From Actinomortierella ambigua (lineage: Eukaryota; Mortierellomycota; Mortierellomycetes; Mortierellales; Mortierellaceae), in NCBI GenBank assembly GCA_016098155.1, contig JAAAJB010000046.1:1-64000 (forward strand): a stretch of DNA of 64,000 nucleotides. Reading direction: 5' to 3'. This document shows positions 24,553-37,500 of this stretch, one piece after another. The first letter of the stretch is position 1; each line of letters begins with the position of its first letter. The position numbers and the translations under genes are program-made. The notes beneath the pieces were generated by a model. The model made no database searches, was not told the origin of the DNA, and saw only the letters and a program-made list of their open reading frames with translations.

Positions 24553-26379
24553 GAGAGAGGGAGAGAGAGAAAGATTGAGGGGGAGGAAGGAGGAGGTACG
24601 TGTTGCGTGTGTGCGCGTGTGGTGTGTGTGTGTGTGTGTGTGTGTTTTTTTTTTATAGCCACAAAAATAAAACAAAAAGATAAAACGACTCACGATTGCT
24701 TTCGCGTAATGACAAACCGCTCTTGTCACTTTTTCTTATTACGAGATTTGGGAGCAGGAGGCGTACAATGCATATACACACACACACGCACGCACTCACG
24801 CACCCGTCTCTTGGTGAGTGTCTGGGGGGGGGGTTTGAACACACACGGCAAAGAAATAGGGTCCCCTGTCCTACGCACAGTAGAGGAGGGAGAGGAAGCG
24901 CAAATGATGAGAGGATTGTGCAAAACCATACACAATGTCCCCTCGCGCCTCCTCCGTTTGTTTTCCTTTTTCCCTTTTCCCTTTTGCACTGCTCTGCTCC
25001 TCCTTCTATTTTTCCATTCGTCTCATTGATTTAGCTACGTCTTGTTTGTCTCGGAGCTTCTTGGTCAACTTTCTTGTCATGATTAGGAGAAAGGGAGATG
25101 GAAGGGGGGAAAGTGGTGTCAGTCAAATGCATATTGGATCTGTTACCCTGACCAGTAAGCGGCAGCAGCAGGGAGACAATCGATGGGATTCGAGAAAAAA
25201 AAAAGGGCGAAGCTGTGCCATTTGTGCCTCTTACAATCTGTCGACTGACCGTTGTTGTGTGTGCATGTGTATACACGAATAGCGCATGCGTGTGCTTTGT
25301 GTGTGCTTTGTGTGTGTGGGAAGGTGTGGGCACCGACCACCCATCGTCGAACCCCCCTGTCGTTTGTTTGTTTGTTTTGAGTTTGTGTTTTTTCTTTTTG
25401 GCCACTTTTCCCTCCCTCTCCATCCATCCACGGTGCAAGATAAGTTGGGTGGGCGCAGATGAAGGCAACATTGGAGGCAAGGGAGAGGAGAGGTCAGCAG
25501 GAGGGACATGGGGTGAGGGGTGCTAAGTAGGAGAGGAAACAAGAAGAAAAAAAAAAAGAGGGGTCGAGAATGGGAGCATTGAGCTGCTGCACAAAGGAAT
25601 TAGTGTCAGGTAAGCTTGCATGTTGGCAAGAGAGTGGGAAGATTAGACAGCGCGACCACCCCATTTTTTTTTTATTCTTCTTCGACAACAACCCCTCTTT
25701 TCATCCACCCTAATCAAAAACACACGGCAGAATGGTTGTAGTTTCTAGGCCACTAGAAATCGAGAAATGGAAGAGGGCAAAGTGACGCGCGATCTACGAG
25801 AGAGAGTAAGAGAGAGAGAGAGAGGGGGGGGGGAGTGTGAAGGAAGGACCAGAGGTCCAACAAACGTTTTATCTCGTTTCCTTTTATTTTGGGTAGGCGT
25901 GCTTACTCCATATGTGCATGGTCCATGCTGCAGGTTGTCAGATAAAGCGGGAGCCCGGTTCTGGCGATGGTCCATCGAGATCTGGCTTGCAGGCCACTCT
26001 CCCTTGTTTAGCGTTGTCGTTTAGGCGAGCAGATAGAGAAATGGGCGTGTCATGCACATTCATATCATTGCTGTTGGCCCACCCCTTTGTGCCAATTACA
26101 GAGTTGAGACAGTCTCCATGGCAATGGATGCATGGAACGACGGTAAGGAAAGCACAGCCAAGAGGGAGCGTCGGCGACAACGCGCCATCCTGAACCACCA
26201 TAGAACACCTGTTGCTCTGCATGGGGGGGTTTCTTTCTCATTTACAAAAGACAGCATACTTGCAAGAAAAAAAACTCGGAGACATTGGCATTCATAAAGG
26301 CAGAGACAGACAGACAGAGAGAGAGAGTGAGTGACATTGAGACGCAGCTCTTCTCTTTTTTCTTTTGTCTTGACAAGAA

Positions 26380-26387
26380 TATATAAA
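26380..26387 (+). promoter_or_regulatory. TATA box followed by CT-rich initiator, no gene assigned
   Basis: TATATAAA in AAGAATATATAAAGCC is followed from about 26400 to 26620 by an almost pure pyrimidine leader. This is the same layout that precedes the genes at 625 and 29715. No ATG with a good frame follows. Confidence 0.4.
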
Positions 26388-26510
26388 GCCAAGACAAAAA
26401 GAATCGCCGCCCCCCCTCCCCCTCTCCCCTTCCTCCTCCCGACTCCTCCAACTCCCATCCCCTCCTCTACACATCGTGCCTCTTACATCCACATCACGTC
26501 TCATCCTTAC

Positions 26511-26512
26511 TC

Positions 26513-26544
<32 letters not shown>

Positions 26545-26595
26545 ACTTCTCCCTACTCTCTACTCTTTTTCTCTCTCTCTCTCTTTCTCTCTGTG
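26511..26595. repeat. CT microsatellite block
   Basis: Interrupted (CT)n with TTT and TACT breaks, ending in a short GT run. It lies about 130-200 bases after the TATA-like site at 26380. Confidence 0.85.
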
Positions 26596-27208
26596 TGTAG
26601 ACGTCTGTTCATCTGCCTTTCTCCCCCACCCCACTTGATCAATCTCTCACTGCGCTCGTCTTTGCTTGGCTCAACCCTCGGGACAACACACATCTCAATA
26701 ACAAAAAAACCATATCCACGAAAACCACTTGCGTGTCAGCCCTTTTTCTTGCGGTCTGCAGGTCAGTGCAAGCAGTAACACATCTTAGCTAGGACTGAGG
26801 GAACAGCAAAAAAAGTTCCTGCATTCAACAAATCGTTTTGTTGGTCACCCTGTTCTGGACCAAAACGAAGGGACAGATCTAAACAGTCTATGGATTGGAC
26901 CATTCAACGCGCACCATGCGCCAGAATAAAAAAAAACACGCACGCACACGTACACGTATATATACACGTCGACACTCTTCTTCCCTGCTTCATCGTTCGA
27001 GAAAGAGAAAAAGAGTCTGTTCACCCCAACTTCATTTTGGACCACCAAAAAAAAAAAAAGCCCACCACCCCCCTCCCTCCTCCCCTTTCGTAGGCGGCTT
27101 GATCCTGATTGTCCGTGTTTGTATTCTCCTTTTTCCATTCTTCTCGACAACCAGCCAAACAACGAACGAAAAGAGACTATCCGGAGCATAACGACTCCAT
27201 AACAAAAG

Positions 27209-27214
27209 GTGAGT
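27209..27214 (+). promoter_or_regulatory. orphan splice donor (AAAAG|GTGAGT) of a possible leader exon
   Basis: A purine/A-rich leader-like stretch (about 27130-27208) ends at a consensus donor GTGAGT, with a TATATATA element about 250 bases upstream at 26957-26964. It looks like a noncoding first exon, and the nearest coding exon downstream is at 29715. No partner 3' site could be chosen. Confidence 0.3.
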
Positions 27215-27876
27215 GAGAATAACGCCGAATATACTCTGCACCATTCAGTAGCGGTGGAAGATGTTTTTCCTCCGGGCAAACAGATCGACTTTCTTGGGGT
27301 TTCTCTCCCTATTCTTTGCAATCTTCCACTAGGCTAGTGGTATTGTCGGCACATGTGTTGATTGGTGTCACTCGGCCACTGGCACTGCTGAAAGACAACA
27401 TACAGTCGCCTTGTCAAACACAACAACATAAACAAATAACAAAGCGCAGATCTCTTGGTCGCACGCAGATGCTTTGATTCATTCATCTCTTATCCAAGCA
27501 GGGAGAAGTGGTTGGAGTAAAGTGAAGGAAAATAGGCGGGTCAAAAAAAAAAGAAGAGGCAAGCAGAGGCCCTTTGGTTAGTTTACTTCCCTTCCTCCTC
27601 TTTCGCTTTCACTTTTCTCTCTCATTCTTTCATTCTCCTCTCTTTCTCTCGGTCTCGTTGGTATCTCTTAAACCTCTGCTCCCCCCCCCTCATCTCCTTT
27701 AGTTTCTCACTCTTTTCTCATCTGTCTACAGTACATTTGTCTCCCAGCGTGGAGTCGTGTTAGTCCTTTACTCTGATGCTCTTTGGACCCCTTCGAAAAA
27801 GGTGAAACCTGACCACCCTTTGGGTAAGTGGAACGAACCGGCCTGACTTTTGAGACCGGACAAAGAAAACCTAGAC

Positions 27877-27898
27877 AAAAAAAAAAAAAAAAAAAAAA
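27877..27898. repeat. 22-A homopolymer
   Basis: Uninterrupted run of 22 A. Other long runs are noted at 33776, 50452, 54940 and 58622. Confidence 0.9.
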
Positions 27899-29396
27899 CG
27901 CGTTCAGCACCAACCAGCCTCTTCGTGTGCTCAGCCCACCAGGCCCGCTACCCGGGTCACCCCAGAAAACTAGACATTTTCCAGAGACAATGAGTCTCCT
28001 CTCGCCCTCCTCCTCCCCTTCCCCACTTCCCACTCTCTCCTCTTCTTTCACCTTTGCACAGTTCATACCTCGCTCTGCCTCCCTCCTCTCTCCTCCACGC
28101 CCACACCAATAGCACTAGTTGTAACAATGCCTTGATTGCTCTCTGAACACTCGTGCTGGCTCTTTCTATTGAGCAATGCCGCAGTCTCCCCCTCGCCTCG
28201 CCCTTCCAATAATGAATATGGTGTCACCATTGGCTGAAGGCTGACTGTTTCTCTTTTTCAGCGATTTGGGGGGGGGGTCCATACCGCCATTTCAGATAAT
28301 TACAGGGCGAAAAAAAAGAGGGAGGTGTCCAATCCAATGAGAAAGTACAGGGGGACCGAGACAAAATCTGTAAGCTCATGGCTCGGTCCCCCCTCCCTCC
28401 CCCCTCCCAATAATTTCTTGCTTTTTTTGATATGACCCCTTCCTCCTCTCCTCCCCTATCTTTTCTTCTTCATCTTCTTCCTCTTGTTGTCGTTGTTGCT
28501 ATTGCTGTTGGGGTTGTTTGCTATTCTACATTTCTCATGCAGAAGGGGGAGGAGGGAGAGGTATGAGAAGACACTATGCACGGCGGTCGTAGATACTGCG
28601 CCCTTTTAGCCGTTGGAAGAGCAAGACAGACCAAGGAGAGAAAAGCGAGACAACAGACACAGAGGAAATTGTATGAGAGGCGGGCTGTGTTGTCAGGGCC
28701 TCGGGGGAGTAGTATCTCATGTGGCACTTGTTTACAAACGTGTTGGCGAAGGGGACCCAAAGAAGAATCAGGAACGGACCCTTTTTTGACACCCCCAGCG
28801 CGAACGTGACCCTCTGGTGAATCGACGACGGGCGTGCTCTTCCCTTTTTGTTGACATTGTGTTGTTGTTGTTGTGTTGTTCTCATTTGCTTGCAATAACG
28901 ACTAGCTCAGGAACAGACAATGAACAAGATGAGGAAGAAATAGAGAGTACAGTGTTCAAACCAAGTGCAATGTTGGCCCTTTCTTCTCTTCCTCTTTTCC
29001 TTCCATCCACTCCCCTTCCTTTCATCCTGCCCCTTCCTTCCCTTCCTTTCTTTCCTTCCTCAAGATTGGTTGATCTTTGACCAAAAGATTTGTGGGTGAG
29101 GCGTTCTGGGCGTAGGCGAGGCGAGAGAGCGTTGGAATGAAGAAGAAGAAGAGGAAGGTCTTTTTTGGTTCTTGATTCCACACTCTTAAAAGACATATAA
29201 AAAATGAGAGTCGATATATTACCCGCCAAATTACCAATGTACACATCAATGCTGAGCTCTAGTACTTCTTTTATGTTTCTTCTTTCTTTTTTGACACTGT
29301 GCCTCATCGATAGGCTCGAACTCAGACCCGCATTCCTTGGTGCTACCCTGGACACCTGTTTTTGCTGTTTCGCTTCCCATCTCCGCACTTTTTTGA

Positions 29397-29404
29397 TTTA
29401 TAAA
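29397..29404 (+). promoter_or_regulatory. TATA box of the coiled-coil gene
   Basis: TTTATAAA in GATTTATAAACCCGCC, followed by T- and CT-rich leader (29430-29640) and a CAACAAAAATA run just before the ATG at 29715. It matches the arrangement at 528, including the ATAAACCC core. Confidence 0.65.
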
Positions 29405-29541
29405 CCCGCCCTGCATCGGACAATTGGTCCCTTGTTTTTTGTTTTTTGTTTTTTTTTTTTTGTTCTCCTTGGCAGACAAAAACCTATCAAGCAACCCTGT
29501 TCCACGCCCTTTCTTCCTTCCAGGAACCCTTTCATCTCTCT

Positions 29542-29580
<39 letters not shown>

Positions 29581-29714
29581 TCTCCCTCTCCCTCTCGTTC
29601 TTGTCCATTCCCCCTTTTTCCTCTCTCATTCATCTCTGAATATTCAGCCGGTCTGGATATCGAACCAATTCCCTTTTTACATTCCTTTTGATAACCACAA
29701 ACATCAACAAAAAT

Positions 29715-29795
29715 AATGACCATGGTGGCTGCTCAAGGTAAGGGTCCTCTCCTAGATCAAGAAAGATCAAAGAACACCGACTGCAAGGGAGATGA

Positions 29796-29832
<37 letters not shown>

Positions 29833-30414
29833 AGAGAGAGAGAAGGGGGAGGGGGAGGGTAATGATGGCGACTAGGGGTGTGAGCAAAGTGAGAAAGTTC
29901 TGTTTCCACACATGTACACGCTGCACCATTTGTTATGCATGGTCAAAGTGGCTTTCCATGCAAGCTGCAAAGAGTTCCTTTAGAGTAAGGATACTTGTGG
30001 TAGTCATCTTGCACCGACCCCTCCTACTGCTCTTCTCATGTTATTTGTTGATATTGCTCAGCATGCATGCTATGCCACACCCTACCACTGTATGTGTGCG
30101 TGTATTTTCGTATTTGGTCCTTCTCTTTTTGTCTCTCCCCTTGGTCATGTCGCGCGCGTGTGTGTATATGTGTGTGGAGGGGGTGGGGGTGGGGTGGATG
30201 ATATTGTGGAGACTACACATGCTCTCCTTCCCTCTCTTGTTATGCCCTTTTTCGCATTTCTCGCTTGTATGCATGGGCGTCTCTCTCTCTCTCTCTCTCT
30301 CTACCATCTCATCTCAGCCTTATCTGAATGGGCAGTGCAGAGCAGCTAGTTCGCCTTACAAGCAGCCCACACCCCCACCCTTCCATTGCGTGGTCATTAA
30401 GCTTATCGGGTCGC

Positions 30415-30450
<36 letters not shown>

Positions 30451-31881
30451 TCCATTGAGCCATCCAGCCATCTTTCCTTGCTGCAGCTCCACACGAGGTC
30501 AGCTGACAGCCATGGTACAGCCATTTCTTTTATATCCTCGCAGCACTGCACTTTATTATTATTATTGTTTTCGATGTGTGATGTGGATTAGTTGCTGTTG
30601 CTGCTATTCTTGCCCTTTTCCTTTTCCTTTCCTTTCTTTCTACTTCCTCTCTGTTCTATTCTTTTCTCTCTCCTATTGCTCTTCGCCCCAATCAGTGGCG
30701 TAACGGATCCCACACTAAGCATTCTTTTATAATATGTCCTATCTCTTTCCTTGTCGAGGAGGGGTATTGTTAATTCTTTTTTATTCCCTACAACACATCC
30801 AGTTCATTTGTTATTCTGCTAGCGGTCTTTTCTTTTTTTTGAACCAACCCATTGGTCAATGTTTGTTCGTTATTGTGGGCCCTGCCATTTTTTGTTCTGT
30901 CTGTCTCTGTGCCTCCCCCCCCCCACTTTCCCCTTCCCACTTTTTCCCCCACCCACACCCCTGGCCCTTGCTTGGGCTTCGATTTTTTTTCCACCCGAGT
31001 CAACCCTCCAAATTCTTCATCACCACCTACTATCACCAAACCATCACTTTTGTGATTTTCCTTTCTTTTCCTTCTGATTCTTTTCCCATCTTTCCCTCTA
31101 CCTGTCAATCAGCATTTTACCTACCCCGCCTACTATCCTACCTTTTCTTGTTTCCCTTCCCTTCCCTTTCCTTCGTAACTCTTACCTTCTAGTGCAGCAT
31201 TCTCATTCATTGTTCTCATTCTTTCTTCCATTCATTGTTTCTCAAGACCTTGGCATTATGACCGCCACCACCTTCGTCAGCTCGCTTCCTTCGCCAGGAC
31301 CTGTGATGATTGGTCCTGCATCCGTCCATCCAATCCCCGAGGGTTCCCTGAGCGATCTGGACCGAGCCGCGCTCCAAAAGGAGCTGGAGCAGTTAAAGTC
31401 ATCCATTCAGGACTCGCAGAATATCTATAGCACCACATATGCCTCCATCCCTGGCTTCCAAGAGCTCGTCCTCACTACACATGCCCAAGTTGCGCAGGCC
31501 AAGAAGGCTGTTCTTGAGACCCGTCAGCAGATCCAACATCAACATCGTCACCACCACCACCATCAACAATCCGAAGAGCCCTCCTCCTCCTCAGCATCTT
31601 ACAGCAGTAGCAGCACCACACCACCTCCAAGCTCTGCAACACCCTCTCCACCAAGCTCACCCATCTCTCGCCCAGACGCACCAGACGAGTCCTCAATGGA
31701 CGTAGACGACGATCATACGCGTCTTGCGCGTCTAGAACGAGAGCACGAACTGCTAGGCAAGAAGCTAACGCAAGTACTTCGCGACAAGGCTGAAGCCGAG
31801 GAGACTAAGAAGCGTCTAAGCGACTATATGACATGGGCCAAGGCCCGGGCACGGGACATTGAGAGCAAGCTACAGGAGTGA
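29715..31881 (+). CDS. small coiled-coil protein of unknown function
   Basis: Exon 1 is only 22 bp (29715-29736, M-T-M-V-A-A-Q plus one base) and ends at GTAAGG. Exon 2 is 31247-31881, preceded by CTCAAG. They join in phase as Q-D-L-G-I-M-T, giving 218 residues. A second ATG at 31258 would give a 207-residue protein if exon 1 is leader only. Residues about 45-110 form a coiled coil (L-D-R-A-A-L-Q-K-E-L-E-Q-L) and about 160-218 a second one (L-E-R-E-H-E-L-L-G-K-K-L) ending near the C-terminus. Between them lies a His/Gln, Ser and Pro-rich linker with M-D-V-D-D-D. No family recognised; the shape suggests a structural or complex subunit. Confidence 0.65.
29737..31246 (+). other. 1.5-kb first intron rich in GT and CT microsatellites
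   Basis: The interval starts GTAAGG and ends CTCAAG. It holds a GT run at about 29801-29829, CT runs near 30279-30303 and 30418-30447, and long pyrimidine stretches. It is much longer than the 60-380-bp introns typical of this window, so regulatory content or an internal promoter is possible. Confidence 0.5.
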
Positions 31882-34043
31882 CCTTCTACCCCTCGCTTCT
31901 GTTGAGGTTCCTCCACCCGTCCATCCCTCTCTCTCTCTCTCTCTCTTTCTCTTTCACTTGGTCTATGTCCTCTCTCTCGCTCTCTCTCTCTCGCTCTCTC
32001 TCACTTTGCTCTCTCTCTCTCTCTCTCTGTCTCTCAGTCTCCCCCTCCTTCGTCATCGTTCTCTTCTCGGCCTCACTTCCTCCCTGTGGCCTTGCATTGC
32101 ATGGTTTCTCCTTCCCTTCTGCCCCCTTCTTTCTTTGTCATTCGTTGCACCCAGTCCTTCTTCCCATTGTTGTCGTTGCTTTGTTTTTTTTCCCCCTTTG
32201 TACCTGGCGCGCATTTGTCTATCCGCGTCATAAAAGTTCAAACAGTCTGTTCATTTGCGCATTTTCCACATTTCAGAGGAGGAGAAGTGAGAGAGAGAAG
32301 AGCGCGAGTCGAGGGCGAAACAAAGAGAGAGTCGTTTTGCCTCCCCCCCCCTCTCGTCGCACTTGCTTCCTTATTTCATTTTGCTGTTTCTTCTTCTTCA
32401 TGCTCTACATATCGTCGCATTCTATCTCTTCTCTTCCCACACACCGCTTGTATCTACTTTGTCTTCCTTATTGTATTCTATAGTTCATATTCCCCCCCTT
32501 GCCAGTACTAGCCCAGAAAAAAAAAAAGAAGTAAAATCATTCTACCAGTATTTTAGCTTTGGGGAGCGTGTACGCGACTGCCTACAATGTCCTGTTGGAG
32601 GGGATTGTCCTTTCCCAGATCTTGAGAAAAGGGGGGCCGCAAAGATAAAGTCGCTCCTCTCCTGTATTCTCACATCTTATCTGCGTGTATGTATATACAT
32701 TTATACATTTGTGTGTGTATATGTGTGTGTGTGTGTGTGCGTGGGCGTGTTTTTACTTTTTTAGCCAGCTCCCAGCTCATTGCCCCAGTCTCTTCTTTTC
32801 AGGTACCCGGGTCAGTGCCTCCTTCACATGTCCCAATACCCTTCTCCCCCACTCTTGCAACCCATGAATAGGGTACAGCCCATGCACATCAGCACACACA
32901 CACGTACGCACACACATTGTGGTCAAGTGCTCTTTCCCATGTTGCTACTTGGGATACCTCGATCCCGCCATGCCAGACCAGACTAGTTCAGGGTGGATGA
33001 CAAAATATTTCGTGCACAGCCTCTCTAAAACGAGCTGCGGTGGCAATCTATGCCTAAAGGCGTCGTCAAGTGGGACTCTGATGTTAGATGCGTAGCTTCA
33101 GCCTACCGGTGCTCATGCTTGCGTTCTTTCTTATTTTTGTTTCTCAATGTTCTCTCCAAGCCTGGATCTCGCAAGTCACCTCGATCTCTTCACTAAAGAT
33201 GACCACGGGGGGTGTATGTACGATTGATCTAGCCCGAAAAAAACTGTTTTAGTGTGTTTGTCCACTGGTGGCACAAAAAGGCTGTGTGTGTCGTCGCCAA
33301 ATCTATTGTTTTCTTTCCACGTAAGTATCCACACCTTCCTTGTCGCCCACTTACCCTCGCCCCAATACCCTGTTTTTTGACCGCCCTTTCCCCGACTTGA
33401 ACCAACCACCGCCACCATCACCCAACCACTCCAAACGTTTGGACCTCATAGGCAAACAATGGATGGCTCGGACTATTTTTTTTCTTCGTTCGCTGAGCAC
33501 AACAGACGCTCTGGGTAACAAAAACTGCTCCCCCCCCCCTCCTCCTCTCCAACCCCGGGAGCAAAGAGAATTGGGCGGCGATAGGGCGTTACGACTCCAT
33601 CGATTCTCCACAAGATCGCTGAACACAACACGTAACAAACAAAGCTTGCCCAAAATAGCGCACACACAATTGCACACGACCCATGTTGCCCAATCTGCTC
33701 AGTGCCCACAAACACTCTCCCACAACCACCTCCCATCATTTTCTTGTTCGGGGGTCTTGAGTTCAATCACTTCTCTTTTTTTTTTTTTTTTTTTTTTCGT
33801 TGTACACATCCCACGGGTGGAACTGGGGTACTCGCATTGAAAAAAACAAGCCCTTTTGTTTCTTACGCTATTGAGACCTTCCCCCCCCCCTCTCCCCAAA
33901 AAAAACCACAAGATGTGCTGGGGCAGAGGGGGGAGCACTCTGTTACTTTTCTCTCACGGTGTTTCTACTATGATAAATGTCCATTTTTTTTATTATTATT
34001 TCGTTCTATTGGTTTTTTTTTATTAGATCCCCCACTCTCCCCT
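31882..34043. other. convergent intergenic region, no gene seen
   Basis: Lies between the coiled-coil gene (+) and RVB2 (-). It contains CT microsatellite (31927-32040), GT/CA blocks (about 32700-32745, 32890-32915), and a 22-T run at 33776-33797. No open frame shows gene-like composition on either strand, and no tRNA-like structure was found. It probably contains both 3' untranslated ends. Confidence 0.5.
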
Positions 34044-35893
<1,850 letters not shown>

Positions 35894-36043
35894 TGTTCTT
35901 TATGTCGTTGTTGTGGTGGTGGTGGTGGTGGTGTTTGAGACGAACGAATGCGAATCACGTCGTTGTAGAAGAGGAAAAAAAAAAAAGTCGAACTAGGTGC
36001 GAGAGCAAGTCCTAAGCCACCAAACAGGACTGTCGTGCTTGAC
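35894..36043. promoter_or_regulatory. compact divergent promoter, RVB2 / FCP1-type gene
   Basis: Only 150 bp separate the RVB2 ATG from the TATA box that faces the other way at 36044. The RVB2 side has a GGT/CCA trinucleotide run (35914-35933) and no TATA element. Confidence 0.45.
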
Positions 36044-36050
36044 TATAAAA
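36044..36050 (+). promoter_or_regulatory. TATA box facing the FCP1-type gene
   Basis: TATAAAA in GACTATAAAATGGGCGG, followed by a T/C-rich leader (36065-36360). It is 1.45 kb from the ATG at 37501, which fits transcription through the leader intron described next. Confidence 0.5.
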
Positions 36051-36364
36051 TGGGCGGAGGAGACTTGTTGTTCCGCTTTTTTCACTTTTTTTCTTTTTCG
36101 AGGGAAAGGAAAGAGAAAGATAATAGTTGTAAATCTTTTTTTTTTTTTTTTGCTTTCCCCCCCTTCTAGTCGATCTAGACTCCTATCCACTCACCCGCCC
36201 CCTTCTATCCACTTGTTCAGCTTGCGTAGTTGTTCCCTTCCCTGCCCCTCTCCCTCCTCCAAAACCCCAATCCACTATTACTGGTTCTCCCTCAGACCAG
36301 GGCACGCGTCTTTTGATAATAGAGAGAATTCCATCCCTCCACTCCACTCCACTCAAAAAAGGTG

Positions 36365-37464
36365 GTAAGTTGTCGGTCGTAGGACTGACTCCGCTGTTGT
36401 CACGACACAAAGCTGGACCGTGTACGTTCTCTACACACACACACACAATCCACTAACATTTCTAGTAATGCTTGCTCCCTGCCATCACTCTATCAGTCCT
36501 TTATCCCGTTCGACCATCACACTCCGCGCCTACTGATAGGCACAGACATAATACCGCCTACCACCACTCCCACAACACCTTCCTCCCCCACCCGCCACAA
36601 TCCATCCCCACATGGAAGAGAGAGCAAAGGTAAGCAACTTGACGAAGGAAAAAAAAAAGAAAAGAAAAAAAAGAAAGTGGGGGGTGGACACCTTAGTCCT
36701 GTACTGGTGTGAGAACAAAGGGAGAAGAAGAGAGAGAGAAAGAAAGAGATAAAGACAGAGAGAGATAGAGACACAGACAAAAGGGAGGTTCTGTGGTCCA
36801 TCTGGGGAGAGGGGTTTTCAGCGTCCGTCTTCATTCCGCAGGATGAGGATGCATGCATCGACCCTCAACGTGACTTTTTTGGCCCTAAGACGAATGAGAA
36901 TTTGGGGCTACGCCTTTTTGTTTAATACTCACAGCCTAAAAAAACTTTTGTAATGCTACGTTCCTCGCTCTTACCCTCCCCCCCTCCCCCTTCCTGCGAC
37001 TTGGTGGTCTCAGATGGCGACGAAGGGGGATCCACCCACAAAAGATGGCTGTCTTGTGTGTGTACGTGTGTGTGTGTTTTATGTGTGCGAGTGGGGTGCG
37101 AGAAAAAAAAAAGGAGGAAGGTAGGGGACGAAAAAGCTTTTGTATTTCCTGCTACTGTCCGTTTTCCTTGTTCTGGGGCTGCCATGCATCCTTTAGCTCA
37201 ACAAAAAAACCCGAGCATGGGGGGGGGGTGGGGGATCTCTTGTTTTTGCTCACCCTCCTTCTCCTTGCTCACCTTCCTCCTCGACATCCAAAAGTCTGCA
37301 AAAAGCGGATCGTAGGCGCCCACCTTCTTTCTCTCTTCATCACTTCACTTCCTCCCATCACTCGTCCGTTTCCCCCCCTCTGGGTTGGTGCATTTTGTTT
37401 GTGTGCGGTAGCACATGGCATTTGATCGATAGCAGCCTAACTCTTTTTTTTTGTGTGCTTGTAG
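36365..37464 (+). other. probable 1.1-kb 5' leader intron of the FCP1-type gene
   Basis: A leader-like stretch ends AAAAAAGGTG|GTAAGT at 36365. A T-rich 3' site TTTTTTTTTGTGTGCTTGTAG ends at 37464, 36 bases before the ATG. No credible coding frame is present within. This predicts a spliced noncoding first exon from about 36075. Confidence 0.5.
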
Positions 37465-37500
37465 AACTCTGTCGAAGTATCCTTTGCTGTTGGTCTGAAA

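Larger units (their letters stand above)
24553..29396. other. about 4.8 kb of low-complexity intergenic DNA
   Basis: No protein gene could be supported on either strand; open frames here translate CT, GT and homopolymer runs. Contents: GT repeat near 24620-24645, CA repeat near 24776-24795, GT/CA block 25255-25320, GA block 25796-25830, CT tract 26511-26595, 22-A run at 27877-27898, and C/G homopolymers. TATA-like sites at 26380 and 26957 and a consensus splice donor at 27209 suggest noncoding transcripts or distant leader exons rather than empty DNA. Confidence 0.5.

Noticed and set aside
25938..26222. 94-codon minus-strand frame in the 5-kb low-complexity region
   Set aside because: The composition is not repetitive, but there is no domain, no promoter and no splice continuation that lengthens it.
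29796..30458. 220-codon plus-strand frame
   Set aside because: Begins in a GT microsatellite and ends in CT repeats, inside the predicted first intron of the coiled-coil gene; a repeat translation.
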